Below, one piece after another: positions 51,346-62,374 of a stretch of DNA of 64,000 nucleotides. Every line of letters begins with the position of its first letter. Within the stretch, counting starts at the first letter, position 1. Source of the DNA: Dactylorhiza incarnata (lineage: Eukaryota; Streptophyta; Magnoliopsida; Asparagales; Orchidaceae); NCBI GenBank assembly GCA_033032865.1, contig JAWHQI010000005.1:5356001-5420000 (forward strand), in the 5' to 3' direction. The position numbers were made by a program, and so were the translations under genes. The notes beneath the pieces are model-generated. The model saw only the letters and a program-made list of their open reading frames with translations, was not told the DNA's origin and ran no database searches.

Positions 51346-53349
51346 TGTTGGAACCTTAGTTTTGATTTGAGTTAGGATCCACCTTTAGTGTCTAAGTTTA
51401 TATCATAACATATCTTAAAACTTAGATTAAATCCATTTAAGGTAGAAGGCTGAAAAGAAATATACAATAATATAAATAATATATATATATAATAAGAAAT
51501 ATACAATAATATATATAATATACTAAGGAATATATATATATATAATATACTAAGAAATATAAATATATATATATATATATAATAGGCAGAAAATAAGAGA
51601 GAAATTAAATTTACATATATTCCCTGCGTTCGACGAACGGCGATCTGCATTCGACGAACGGCGCCCTGCGGTCGACAAATGGCGCGCATTCTGCGCTCGA
51701 CGAAATCCAGCGGTTCAGCGTTCGACGATCCCATCTCAGCGGTTCAGCGCTCGACGAACCCGTCTGAGCGGTTCAGAGGTCGACGAACAGATTATCTCAG
51801 CGGTCGACGAACAGACCCCAACTCAGCGGTCGACAAAATCCTGCGTTCGACAAACGGCCATCTGCGTTCGACGAACAGCTCAATACTTCAAAGGTCGACG
51901 AAATCATCCAAGCTCAGCAGTCGACGAATCCTTCCGTTCGACGAACTCAAGTCTGCGTTTGACGAATATTTAGCAGAAGTTCAGAACAGTAAATCAAATG
52001 TTCAGGTCGACGAATCAAATGATGAGCTCGACGAACTTGAACCTGAGCTCGACGAATTTCTGCAGCATTATTTTTATATCATTAAATATTACTTATATGC
52101 AGTCAGACTTTATTAAAGCAATATTTATTATTTCTACATATATATTTCTGATTTAACCTTACAGCTTGAAGCATTAAATGTTATAGCCGTTGGCAGCAAA
52201 GCATTAAATACTGTAGCCGTTGCAACAAGCTAAACACGGCAAGTTATCTTCTCGAGGTTCTGGGAAATGAAAGAGATATTAATCCTTTCCTCTTTGGTCG
52301 GCAAGGATTCAAATCATCCAGGAAAGAGGACAACTTCTATATATGACAGCAGGAGACATCTCTTTATACAGCAAATAAATATACAGCAGATTATAACCTA
52401 CAGCTACTCTCTCTCTCGACAGAAATATATATCAGAATATATACAGCTGTTTTCTCTTGATATAGATATACAGATTATATCACTATTGCTGTATACATAT
52501 TATAGACAGAATACATATTACATTTTCTGTACAGGAAAAGGAGAAGAAGAAGAAGAAGTGAAAAAGAAGAACAGGAGCAAAAAGAAGCGGATCAAATATA
52601 TTATATCTTCTTTTTGCTAAACCTCTTTCTTGCAGATCATACATATCCTGAGACACCAATCCATATCAATTGCTCAGGATCAAATCTGCAAGAAGAAGAA
52701 AGAGTATTGCAATCTAGAGAAGGAGCTCCATCCAAAAGCTGTCATCAAACTAAATCAGACAGGGGGAGATTTCTTCATCATCATCATCAAGATCCAAACA
52801 CAACATCTAATCAGGATCATCCAGAGTCTTCTCAGCAAAAAGAGAAGAACAATATATCTTTTCCCTTTCTCCTTCCCATCTTGTAAAGGGTTAAAACTCC
52901 CTTCAAAAGTTTACTCCCGGTGACAGGCCACCTTAGCAAAAACCTGCATCTTGGTTTATAAGGACCTGATCAAAAGCTTATAGGTGAATTGGGCACCTAA
53001 TCAAACCTCCATTGGTGTGTGGACACCTGAACAAAAACACCTTGGTTTGAGGGCACCTGATCAACAACCTCCTAGTGGATTCCTACCAATGGGTAGAAGA
53101 GTAGATGTACCCAGTTTAGGGGAACTATTATATGTTCTTGTGTCTTCTGGATGTGTGTCTTATTTGTTTTTGTTTATGCTCTTATTTGTTCTCTGATTTT
53201 TATATGTCATCTCACTGTTTGTATTTATTACTCATACAGCAATCAGCAAACACATATATATTTATATATATATATATATATCATTTACTTTGAAAGTAAA
53301 ATTTAATCAAGACCTTTAACAAATATAATAAGTACTAAACTCACTTTCA
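51346..53349 (+). repeat. N1 3' LTR
   Basis: 2004 bases, partner of 47827-49864, ending CTCACTTTCA. Dyad array at 51623-52065, core module at 53083-53134 (CTACC-AATG-GGTAG, GTACCCAG, GGGGAACTA). The AT run is shorter here (53258-53282). The array in this copy keeps CGACGAA where the other has CGATGAA or TGACGAA at several sites. Confidence 0.92.
53083..53134 (+). promoter_or_regulatory. N1 3' LTR core module
   Basis: Dyad CTACC-AATG-GGTAG, then GATGTACCCAG, GGGGAACTA and TTATATGTT. Same order as the 5' LTR copy. Confidence 0.42.
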
Positions 53350-54554
53350 AACCTACACGCCATTTCACTTGTATATTGAGATGAGAATAAGATGTCTTTA
53401 TCGTCGATGTTTCTCAATTGTCTTCGAGGATAAGTGAAATGTCGTCGAGGATAAGTGAAATGTCATCCAGGAGTCAACATGACATTTCAGAAATATAAGA
53501 TAGTTATCGTGTTGAACACAACATTCGACTTGATAAGCTCTTTTATTCGGCTAGAAGACAGTGGTAGTCAAGTATCATCTTGTAGACTACAAGTATCATC
53601 AAGACGATTTATTTAAAAGGTTTTAACTAAAGAAGTTTTGCGAAGTCCAGATTCAACCGGAAGATCAACTTGATTATATCATCTTCTAGACTACAAGTAT
53701 CATCAAGATGATTCGTGCAGAAGTTTTTAACTAAAGAAGTTTTGTTAAATTTAGGTTTGACCAGAACAACTTTCGACTAAACATCAAGAAAATTCGACCA
53801 GACATCTAGTCGAATTGCAAAAATGCCGGATTTCATATTAAGGCATGATTTTGGCCTTATTTCATTCATTGTCGCTGTAGATTCGGCTAATCAAAGTTGT
53901 GCTTTATGAAAAGAAGATTTCTGACATAATGGCAATCTGAGGATTCGACCATTAGCAAAAATCCCTATAAAAGGGATGTGACATAAATCAGTAAACCCCA
54001 ATGATAGATTCACAATCATATTCTCAATCATTCTGAAAAAAGAGCTTGTCGTCGTCAACGTGCTATTCATTCAAGAGCTCAAGTATAGAGAAGATATTCT
54101 TTGAAGCAAATCAATATATCCTTCTGAAGAAAAGTACAGTCATCTTGCCGATGAAAAGATCAAACATCTCATTGCAAGAAGATTTCTGTAGAGACCATTT
54201 CCGCAACAGGCTTCAAGAAGACTCATGTTATACAAGCCAATTAATTAGAGTCTAGAATATCTTTGAAAAACATTTATATACATTCTTCTGTATGGTTTCT
54301 GAGGAAATCTAACTGTAGGGTCTTTGAGACTTGAGTATAGGATTCTATGTTAAGGATCTGAGGTAGGGTGCTTTGTAAAGTTCCTGAGGTAGGATTTAAG
54401 TTTGAATCTGAGTAATAGGAGTGGAATACTCTGAGTTGTAGGATCCTGTGACTGGATCAGAGGTAGGGAATCAATGACTATTCCTGAGTTGTTGGAGTCT
54501 TGGACTCTGAGGTGTAAGATCTATTAGATCTGAGTTTTGGTGGAGTTAGTCGAG

Positions 54555-54619
54555 TCTAGCACACTGCTAGATAGTGGAGGGGGAAGTGGACGTACCCAAC
54601 TCGGGGAACCACTATAAAT
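54555..54619 (+). promoter_or_regulatory. A3 core module: dyad plus TATA-like box
   Basis: TCTAGCA-CAC-TGCTAGA (54555-54571), GGGGGAAGTGGACGTACCCA, CGGGGAACCA and CTATAAAT (54612-54619). The clearest copy of the module. The box lies about 130 bases before the LTR end. Confidence 0.55.
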
Positions 54620-55425
54620 CACTGTGTACTCTGTGATGTGTTTGCTCTTTCTGTGGTGATTTACTTGAATATTTTATAGTAGTTGAAAAAGTCATAAACA
54701 CCTATTCACCCCCCCCCCCTCCTCTAGGTAATTAGATTACCCTAAACATATGCATGTCTTGAGTGTTGGTCCTGAGTACCCGTGGTTCTGTTGTAGAATG
54801 ATGTTATCTTAGCCTCATGCGCGTTTTCTTAGGCTGTTGTGGGGAACCACTAGGTGAATCCAACCAAAATCATTTACATAACTAGCTTCCCTTTACTTTG
54901 ATGTTAAACCTAGAAGATTGATTGTGCTTGAAACCTCGCCTTGTGTTGAGTATTTGCACTTTCTTTGTTTTGCTGCATATTGCATGTGCGGCTTGCTTGC
55001 AGGTGAGCGGTTCCTTGGCCCGGAACTGGCTAGGATGGTCGGAGGTGGGATCGTAACGTGGTTTGTGGTCAGCTCATAGCTGACCCTTATTTATCTCTTA
55101 TTTTTAGATAGTATAGGTGTTGGTGAGACGAGCGGGAAATAGAGGGTAGAAGCCCAATGCTGAGCTGGCCCTCAAAGGACAAACTTTTGAACATTTTTTC
55201 ATGTATTGGATGAATGTAAGGCCATAAGGTTGGAACCCTGTACTTGTTTTCATTCCTAGTTATTTTGAACATTCATGTTTTTAATCAAAGCTTCCAGTGT
55301 TTTTCTTTACTCTGAGCAGTCTTACTTTTCTGTTATCATCTTTAATATCTAGCGAGTGTGTTTAATATGGCGAGAGGTCCCATCCGGACCTATTATTATA
55401 TTGTTTGTACAGGCATGGTGTTACA

Positions 55426-56384
55426 TCGCTCATGATCGGCCTGGCATGTGCGTGAAGAAATATCTCACGACTGGGAGGAAATTACTATATGCATATACAC
55501 GTATGATTATCGGGTGGCACGATTGAAACTGGCAGTGCGAGAAGGAATCGGGTGAGTGTTGGCAAATCACTTGTTTTTATTGTTTTAAATGGGACCAAAG
55601 CTACGGTCGAAGCAACCGTGTGATAAGGACATACGCACAACCATGTGTGTTGAGCATAATTGAATTTACATTGAAATGAACTGCCCGCGTGCTCAGAGTG
55701 AAATTACTGAGGCGAATTGCCGTCGTCATGTGCAGAAATTTGTCAAGATGCATAAATAAAATAGGAGGGGAAATCAACATGATATCCCCATATAATGCTT
55801 AAGCATATATTGTACACCACAATCGGCTATAAGTGCGATTCGTGTGTGCTTTGCGATTCAAGGAAATAAGATTAATTTTCCAAATTTAATATTGTGGTTT
55901 TTGTTATTTATATGCATTAATTAGACCCTATATGTATTTTTGTGGTGGATATGGATATCTTCATACCTTTTGCTCCATGGTGTTCTGACACTTCTCTACA
56001 CTGTTGGTTAACCTCTACCCTTATACTTCCATGTCTTGTTGATTGTATGCGTGCATTGGAGACAATGCCAAAATTAAGTATGGAGGTATTAATACTTGTT
56101 CAGATATTGCACCATTTGTTGTGTCCATTTTTATTTTTGCAATAAATATGTTGTGTTTCAATTACCTGCTATATAATTTAGAGTTTCAATCATATACAAC
56201 CAAATGTTACCCAATTGTTTTATTTTGAGTATAATTAACTCAAATTGTGGATAAATTTATTATTTTGTAGTATTTATCATTCAACCTTGTAATATATAAT
56301 TCACTTATTATTAATTTGTATATGATAGTTCTCCCTACAATTTGTTAGATCGGAATAGGTGAGTTATTCGTTTATAGTGCAAAA
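55426..56384. other. Unassigned DNA between G and T1
   Basis: No supported gene. One hallmark is visible: GAGACAATGCCAAAATTAAG followed by TATGGAGGT (56059-56088), close to the GAGGACAATGC..TTTAAGTGTGGGGG sequence found 3' of pol in Tat/Athila Gypsy elements. The stretch may therefore be a decayed plus-strand remnant of such an element. Frames at 55942-56145 and 56043-56228 are not convincing. Confidence 0.4.
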
Positions 56385-57523
56385 TGTTGGGTTTTCCTTA
56401 GGGGTAGACACATCAGATGTGCGCAGTGAAATATTCAAGAACAACCCAAAAGAATCATATAGGGATCTTGCTAAAACCATGAGTCAAGAAATTATTACAA
56501 TAAATAAATTACCTGTGCGAAATTGAGTCACAACTCAATCGGATGCTCCAAGAAAATTTTTCCAGGAATTGGAATCTTATTCTGAGTCCTCTTCCTTGTT
56601 CTTGCAGCTCTAACGAAATCGGTTAACTCGTCTGAAGGAGTTAGCAAAGAAATAGATTTGCACCTCTACAGAAGTCCACACAAGCGAAGGAGAACCATGT
56701 GTCCTTGTCGAACAAGAACTAGGTCAGAGAAGGAAAGCCCTCTACATCTCCACGGATTCCTAGATCCGTCTAAGGAGAGGCGGTGACTTCGAAGGATGAA
56801 CGGGAAGCGGCTAGATCCCACGGGAACTTTTTCTATCGACCTCTAGGGGTGGTACGATCTCGAGGAATGATTCCATTTGATCTCCAGAAGTAGCGACAAG
56901 ATCCCAAAGGGACGTTTCCTCTCGATCTACAGAACGTATCCCACATGGGTAGGGCACGCCATTCGGGATCATGCTTCTGCTCTGTCGCCGCTTAATTAGC
57001 GGTTGGTCTTGGTAAGATTGAACATAGAACATTCATCGAGACTGTCCGGACGAACTCGTCGACACATCTCGACGAAATTGTCGAGACATTCTCGATGAAA
57101 TCTCTGAGACACTCTCAATGAAATCTCCATTAGTCCATGTTGTCGAGACATTCTCAATGACATTGATCATGAGTCGATATTCATATTATCGGTTTGTGAT
57201 CCCGACAAAAGGCTTTCTGTCACGATGACATTCACAATGTCATTTTTGAAGTCTTCTCGACGATATTCATAATATCATCTTGTAGCCTTCTTTGACATGC
57301 TCCATACAATATTCCCAATATCTAGGAGCAGTCTTTACAAACTAACTCAACTCAAAATAGTCATAGGATTGGTCCTATCATTCATATCCAATATGAGCAA
57401 GGACAACACAATCCTTTCTCCAATTTCTCCAAACTCTCTTATGTGCGACCCTATAGGCTTATATCACGTTGGCAGTGAGACTAACTGCTTGATTACTTCT
57501 GGATCACTGTAGAAACTCCAGCA
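56385..57523 (-). repeat. T1 3' LTR
   Basis: 1139 bases. The inner part (56825-57523) matches 62375-63575 (CGACCTCTAGGGG, GTAGCGACAAGATCCCAAA, GACATGCTCCATACAATATT). TCGACGAAATTGTCGAGACA dyads are few here (57040-57130). The outer 440 bases have no partner because the other LTR is deleted there. A GATCAAGTGGTAGAC tract abuts its start as polypurine tract (57524-57540). Confidence 0.8.
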
Positions 57524-57540
57524 GTCTACCACTTGATCTA

Positions 57541-58560
57541 GAAGGTATCAACAAAAGTCTCACAAATAATGTGCGGCATCTAGCAATGCATCATTGCTAC
57601 CTTTGTCCCTTATATCCAGATTGAGCTAGAGGCATGGAATGTGTCACCCTCATGATTATTCAACCCATGCTTTCTTGATCTAGATTAGAACTTTTAAGAG
57701 TGGTAAGCTCAATATCATATATTGGCTCAACCCAGCATGGTCATGCATTTCTCAGACTCATTCCATCAAGGGGCATATGGATGTAACTCGTGTCATATAG
57801 GAGGACAAATTCCATTTCTGTCCACACACAAACACCCAAATGATTCAAAACATACACAATAACCACCCTTATCATCAACCTTTCTCAAGCAAGACTTTAG
57901 ATGGCATCAAAGTACGCTCTTCCTCATTTGATGAATGTTGTGACTTCAGGTCAAAGAACCACAAACACCATTATCACTTGAGATCTACTTGTGACACGTT
58001 CATATAATAATCTACAAAGTAGTCTCACGGTGGGCCTGTCCAGTACAATTTGTTCCTACCAAGTACCTATGTGATGACTTGATATCCCATATCATGACCT
58101 GTGAGAACCGGTCATCAGTCAACCCACATACCAGTCTTGATGTATCATCCTCGCCCTTATTTCTAAGATGATACCTCGACCAGGGACCATTAAAGAATGA
58201 AGCTTTTTTTAAACATAGGCCCTCACATTCAAGTCACGCACTTGATTTCTTATGGAAGCAAACATTCTAAGGACATTCATTATGTTAATTAATCTATCAT
58301 ATATAGACAATTGTCATAATAAAAGAACTTGCCATAAATGTAAAATGAAATACATAGCACAAATCACAAATCATCATATGAATAAACAACCAACAAATAT
58401 ACAATCCACAAAGCTCCTACTAAAGATGATCATCCAAGCATCTAATACCCATTGATCTAGCATGACCATCATGCTTCCTTTGTGCAAGAGGCTTTGTTAG
58501 TGGATTAGCTGTATTTTCTTCAGTCGGTACTCTGCAAATGCTCACATCTCCTCGATCGAC
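57541..58560 (-). other. T1 3' non-coding region
   Basis: About 1 kb between RNase H and the polypurine tract. No protein frame is supported. Long 3' regions without a gene are usual in Angela-type elements. Confidence 0.6.
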
Positions 58561-58566
58561 AATCTC

Positions 58567-60023
58567 TCAAATAAGATGGAACCACCGAAATATGTGCTTG
58601 GGGCACTGATGAAATCTAGGTTCCTTAGCTTGTGCAATTGCACCGTTGTTGTCATAGTAGAGAACTACGGGATCAACAATGCTAGGAACTACATCTAGCT
58701 CACTGATGAATTTCCTAATCCACACAGCCTCCTTCACCGCATTTGCAGCAACGATATACTCAGCCTCTATTGTAGAATCGGCAACTGTCACTTTCTTAGA
58801 ACTCTTCTATCTTACAGCTCCTCTATTAAGGCAAAATACAAACCCTGACTGGGACTTTGAATCGCCCCTATCAGTTTGGAAGCTAGCATACGTGCAACCA
58901 CTTACAACGAGCTCTTCCTCTCCACCAAACACGAAGAACATATCCTTAGTTCTTCTCAAGTACTTTAGGATATTCTTGACAGCTATCCAGTGACCATCAC
59001 TAGGATCAGACTCATACCTTCTAGTCATGCTCAAATGATATGAGACATCGGGTTGAGTACACAACATTGCATATATAATTGATCCAATTGCTGAAGCATA
59101 TGGAATCAGCTTCATGCGGTCCTTATCTTCCAAAGATTTAGGACACTGGTCCTTAGAGAGACTCACACCATGTGACATGGGTAAGAATCCCCTCTTAGAC
59201 TCAAGCATGTTGAACCATTTCAACACCTTCTCAATATATGTACTCTGGGTCAAACCCAACAACTTATTCAATTTATCTCTATAGATCTTAATACTGAGTA
59301 TATAAGTCGCTACACCCAAGTCTTTCATAGAAAAGCAGTCCCCTAGCCTATTCTTAATAGCTTGCAGGGTCAGAATATCATTCCCGATCAGCAGTATGTC
59401 ATCCACATACAATATCAGGAAAATGACAATGCTCCCACTAATTCTCTTATAAACACAAGGCTCATCCTCGTTCTTGATGAAACCAAACTCTTTTATTTTC
59501 TTATCAAACGCAGATTCCAACTTCTAGAAGCTTGTTTCAATCCATAAATGGATTGATTCAACTTTCATATTTTAGTGGCTTCACTTGGAAATACAAAACC
59601 CTCGGGTTATGTAATATATACTTCCTCAAGGAGGTTTCCATTAAGGAAAGTCGTTTTGACATCCATTTGCTACATCTCATAGTCATAATACGCAGCAATA
59701 TCAAGTAGAATTCTGATGGACTTAACCATAGCAATAATGGAAAAGGTCTCATCATAGTCAACACCATGAATTTGCTTAAAACCTTTAGCCACCAGTCTCC
59801 CTTTGAATGTCTGTACATTCCCATCCATGTCGGCCTTCTTCTTGAAGACCCACTTGCACCCTATGGGTCGTACCCCTTCAGGTGGTTCCACCAAGGTCCA
59901 AACTTGGTTTGCATACATGGAGTCCATTTCAAATTTCTTGGCTTCAAGCCACTTCTCAAAGTCTGGTCCATTTACAACCTCTTGGTAGGTTGCAGGTTCG
60001 TCATCATGATACATAAGCAACAC
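58567..60023 (-). pseudogene. T1 reverse transcriptase and RNase H
   Basis: RT starts with EPATYQEVVNGPDFEKWLEA, WTLVEPPEGVRPIGCKWVFK and RLVAKGFKQIHGVDYDETF (60023-59670). It passes a decayed stretch to 59520 and then ILYVDDILLIGND, intact at the catalytic site, CFSMKDLGVATYILSIKI, and YASAIGSIIYAMLCTQPDVSY. RNase H: GCTYASFQTDRGDSKSQSGF, ADSTIEAEYIVAANAVKEAVWI and YYDNNGAIAQAKEPRFHQ (58791-58567). Frames change at least at 59670, 59530 and 58800. Confidence 0.85.
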
Positions 60024-60032
60024 ATTACCTAT

Positions 60033-61320
60033 TTAAGACATGAGAAATCCATATCTCTCAGGCTCAACTCTAGGTCTACCAGATCTACATTGGACTTGTG
60101 TTTCTTGAGCAGGTTCTCCAGCTACAACAGTTTGTAGTCTGTGCTCAAGCTCCAATTTTGATTCATTCATTGTTTGTGGTTCTTGAATCTCTTCAAGTTC
60201 TACCTTGGTATTCTCTCTAGATAGAAACTCTTTCTCTAGAAAGACACCACTTCTCGCGACAAACACTTTGCCCTCGGATCGCAGGTTGAAGTAATACCCT
60301 TTGGTTTCTCTAGGATATCCCACAAGATAACACTTATCTGACTTGGGTTCCAGCTTGTCAGGCATTTGACATCGCACATATGCCTCACAACCCCAAATCT
60401 TAATGAAAGACATACTAGGACACTTCCCAGTCCATATCTCATATGGTGTCTTTTGAACCATTTTTGTCGGAACTCAATTTAGTGTGAAAGAAGCAGTCTC
60501 TAGAGCAAAACCCCAAAAGGAAATGAGTATTTTGCATGACTCATCATCGACCATACCATCTCTAACAAAGTATGATTCCTCTGCTCAGAAACACTCTTAT
60601 GTTGTTGTGTTCTATGTGTAGTGAGCTGTGATACAATGCCACACTCTTTCAGATGATCATGAAACTCCTGACTCAAATATTTGCCACCTCGATCAGATCA
60701 GAGTGCTTTAATTTTTTTTCCCTAGTTGGTTATGTACTTCATTCTGAAACTCCTTGAACGTTTTAAAGGATTCGGATTTGTTCTTCATAAAAAACACGTA
60801 TCTGTATCTAATGAAATCTTCAGTAAATGTAATGAAGTAGTGGAACCCACATTTATCCACGGAACTCATGGGTTCGCATACTTCACTATGTATGACACCC
60901 AAAAGATCATCAGCCCTCTCAATACGACCAGTGAAAGGGGCTTTAGTCATTTTTTCTAACATATAAGACTCGCATCTCTCAAATGATTCATAATCAAATG
61001 AGTCCAACAGTCCATCTCTATGGTGCTTGGATATGTGTTCATCGTTTATCTTGTTCTTATTATTTAAGTATTTTCTACATTATAGATCGGCAGGTCTAAG
61101 TTTGAAACATATAAACCTTTAAATAATTGGGCTACACCGTAACAAACATCATTTACAGAAAATTGAACTACAATTATTCTTAATTATAAATGAAAAACCT
61201 TTCATGTCAAGGCATGAAATGGAAATAATGTTTCGAGTTATGGCTGGAACAAAATAACAATTATCTAGTTCTATTACAAGCCCAGTCGGCAAAGAAAGAC
61301 GATAGACTCCAACGGCCATG
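60033..61320 (-). pseudogene. T1 integrase, decayed
   Basis: Pieces at 61007-60708 (SYMLEKMTKAPF of the pre-integrase finger, VIHSEVCEPMSS, YFITFTEDFIRYRYVFFMKNKSE) and 60461-60033 (KTPYEIWTGKCPSMSFIKIWGCEAYV, YLVGYPRETKGYYF, VFLEKEFLSRE). The second catalytic aspartate region (RSD-RGGKYL) is seen near 60680-60700 in another frame. Integrase would join element DNA to the chromosome; this copy has no continuous frame. Confidence 0.82.
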
Positions 61321-61361
61321 GCAGAAACTCTTGCTCCATTTCAAACGCGCAGGTCTACCTC

Positions 61362-61600
61362 TCATTTACCCAGCAATCTTCTCATTCGCAGTTCCTGCAC
61401 ATTTGTACAAATGTGAGAACCGCATTCGGTATCCAATACCCAAGTTGTAGAAGCAGAAAGGTTTATTTCTATAACGAAAATACCTGAAGCGGGAGTCATA
61501 CTTCCCTTCTTTTTCTGCAGATCCTCAATATTGAAGGGACAGTTCCTCCTCCAATGCCATGCCTTACCGCAATGGTGGCACTTCCTTTCCATAGCCAGAC
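61362..61600 (-). pseudogene. T1 zinc knuckle and protease, active site altered
   Basis: ERKCHHCGKAWHWRRNCP keeps the CX2CX4HX4C knuckle. The protease motif reads TTWVLDTECGSHICTNVQELR: the family consensus is DTGCGSH, so the glycine of the D-T-G triad is glutamate, compatible with one G to A change. The frame then ends. Confidence 0.85.
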
Positions 61601-61639
61601 CTTTCTTTTTTAGTGCAGAAGACTTGGGATCAAGATGAG

Positions 61640-62330
61640 ACTTAGATCATATCTTCATCTTCTTAGATCCCTTGCCCTTGCCCTTACCTTTATGCACCAT
61701 CAGTATAGGGCTAGCAGGCTTGGCCTTCATTATGTTATTCTCGGCAGTTCTCAATATGCCTAGGAGCTCGGGCAGTGTCTTGTCTATTTTATTCATGTTG
61801 TAGTTCAAGACGAACTGCTCATAACTGTCATGCAATGATTGCAGGATCAGATCAGTGGCTAACTCTTAGCCCAAGGGAAAACCCAATCTTTCAAGGTTCT
61901 CAATATACCCAATCATCTTGAGTACATGAGTCCCTACTGAGTCTCGAATTCCCATTTTGCACTAAGCAATGCCTTGGATATGTCAAACCTCTCTTGCCGA
62001 GCTTGCCCCTCCAACATTTTCTTGAGGTGCTCGATTATCTCATAAATACACATGCTCTCATGTTGCTTCTATAGCTCAGGGGACATGGTAGCAAGCATGA
62101 GGCATTCAACATCAAGGGTATCATTCTAATACTTCTTGTAAGCATCTTTGTCTTCTCGGGGAACATTATCGGTCGTCTCTGTGGGGGCTTCCACTTCCAA
62201 AACATAGAGATTGTGCTTTTGCCTGAGGACAATCCTCAGGTTCCTATACAAGTCAAAGAAGTTCATCCCATTGAGCTTGTCCTTCTCAAAGATGTGAAAT
62301 TCTACAATAAATTTGCAAATCATTTTAGTA
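61640..62330 (-). pseudogene. T1 gag, decayed
   Basis: N-terminus FEKDKLNGMNFFDLYRNLRIVLRQ and LYVLEVEAPTE (62323-62126), a shifted middle region (HESMCIYEIIEHLKKMLEGQ-like, SLHDSYEQFVLNYNMNKID), and the C-terminal KTLPELLGILRTAENNIMKAKPASP with a Lys/Gly-rich end (61835-61647). It lies directly beside the truncated 5' LTR; no leader or primer site remains. Confidence 0.83.
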
Positions 62331-62374
62331 ATGATTCCCTTTGATCAAGGAATGATTCCTTTCTCCAATTTTGG

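Larger units (their letters stand above)
47827..53349 (+). mobile_element. Non-autonomous Copia element N1 (SIRE-like)
   Basis: 5523 bases with two long LTRs (2038 and 2004) and a perfect AACCT duplication (47822-47826, 53350-53354) inside A3. The internal region is only 1481 bases and holds a gag N-terminus joined to coiled-coil sequence plus a scrap of integrase; there is no protease or RT. It must have been mobilised by a related element. Both priming sites are duplicated. The LTRs are closely similar by eye, and many differences are at CpG sites. Confidence 0.92.
47201..54750 (+). mobile_element. Solo LTR A3 (same family as A1 and A2), split by N1
   Basis: Starts TGTTGGGAACCTTACC and ends CTAAACATA. 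TGCATGT stands on both sides (47194-47200 and 54751-54757), so it is a solo LTR of about 2.0 kb once N1 (47827-53349) is removed, presumably from recombination between two LTRs. It carries CAAGACGAT/TCATCGAGG arrays (47520-47826, 53395-53720), TGAGGTAGG/TGTAGGAT repeats (54310-54540), the core module and CACC(C)n-CTCTAGG (54707-54727). The frame at 54046-54255 is not a credible gene. Confidence 0.85.
32869..55425 (+). mobile_element. Gypsy element G (chromovirus, Del/Tekay-like), 3' half
   Basis: Outermost host element of the nest. Pol pieces (protease end/RT, RNase H, integrase and a chromodomain-like tail) lie at 32880-33744 and 43159-45365, followed by a polypurine tract and a 3' LTR from TGTAACACC (45427) to GGTGTTACA (55425). 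The 5' half is beyond A2 and outside the window. D1 is inserted in RT and A3 in the LTR. Pol order (RT, RNase H, integrase) marks Gypsy; the LTR ends and the C-terminal VKVRWDN...ELF region point to chromoviruses. Confidence 0.87.
45427..55425 (+). repeat. G 3' LTR, split by the solo LTR A3
   Basis: Starts TGTAACACCCC and ends GGTGTTACA (55417-55425), an inverted 9-base match. Without A3 it is about 2.45 kb (45427-47200 and 54758-55425). A 104-base tandem duplication starts at 45574 and 45678 (AGGGTTACC..GGTAGCTCTCTTT). A 264-base duplication starts at 46668 and 46932 (GTTATGATAGTGTTAGCTAT). No gene is visible; frames such as 46566-46865 are not supported. The other LTR of G is not in the window. 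Confidence 0.85.

Noticed and set aside
57297..57512. 71-codon frame repeated at 63349-63564
   Set aside because: Both are in the T1 LTRs, so the repetition comes from the LTR pair and not from a gene family.
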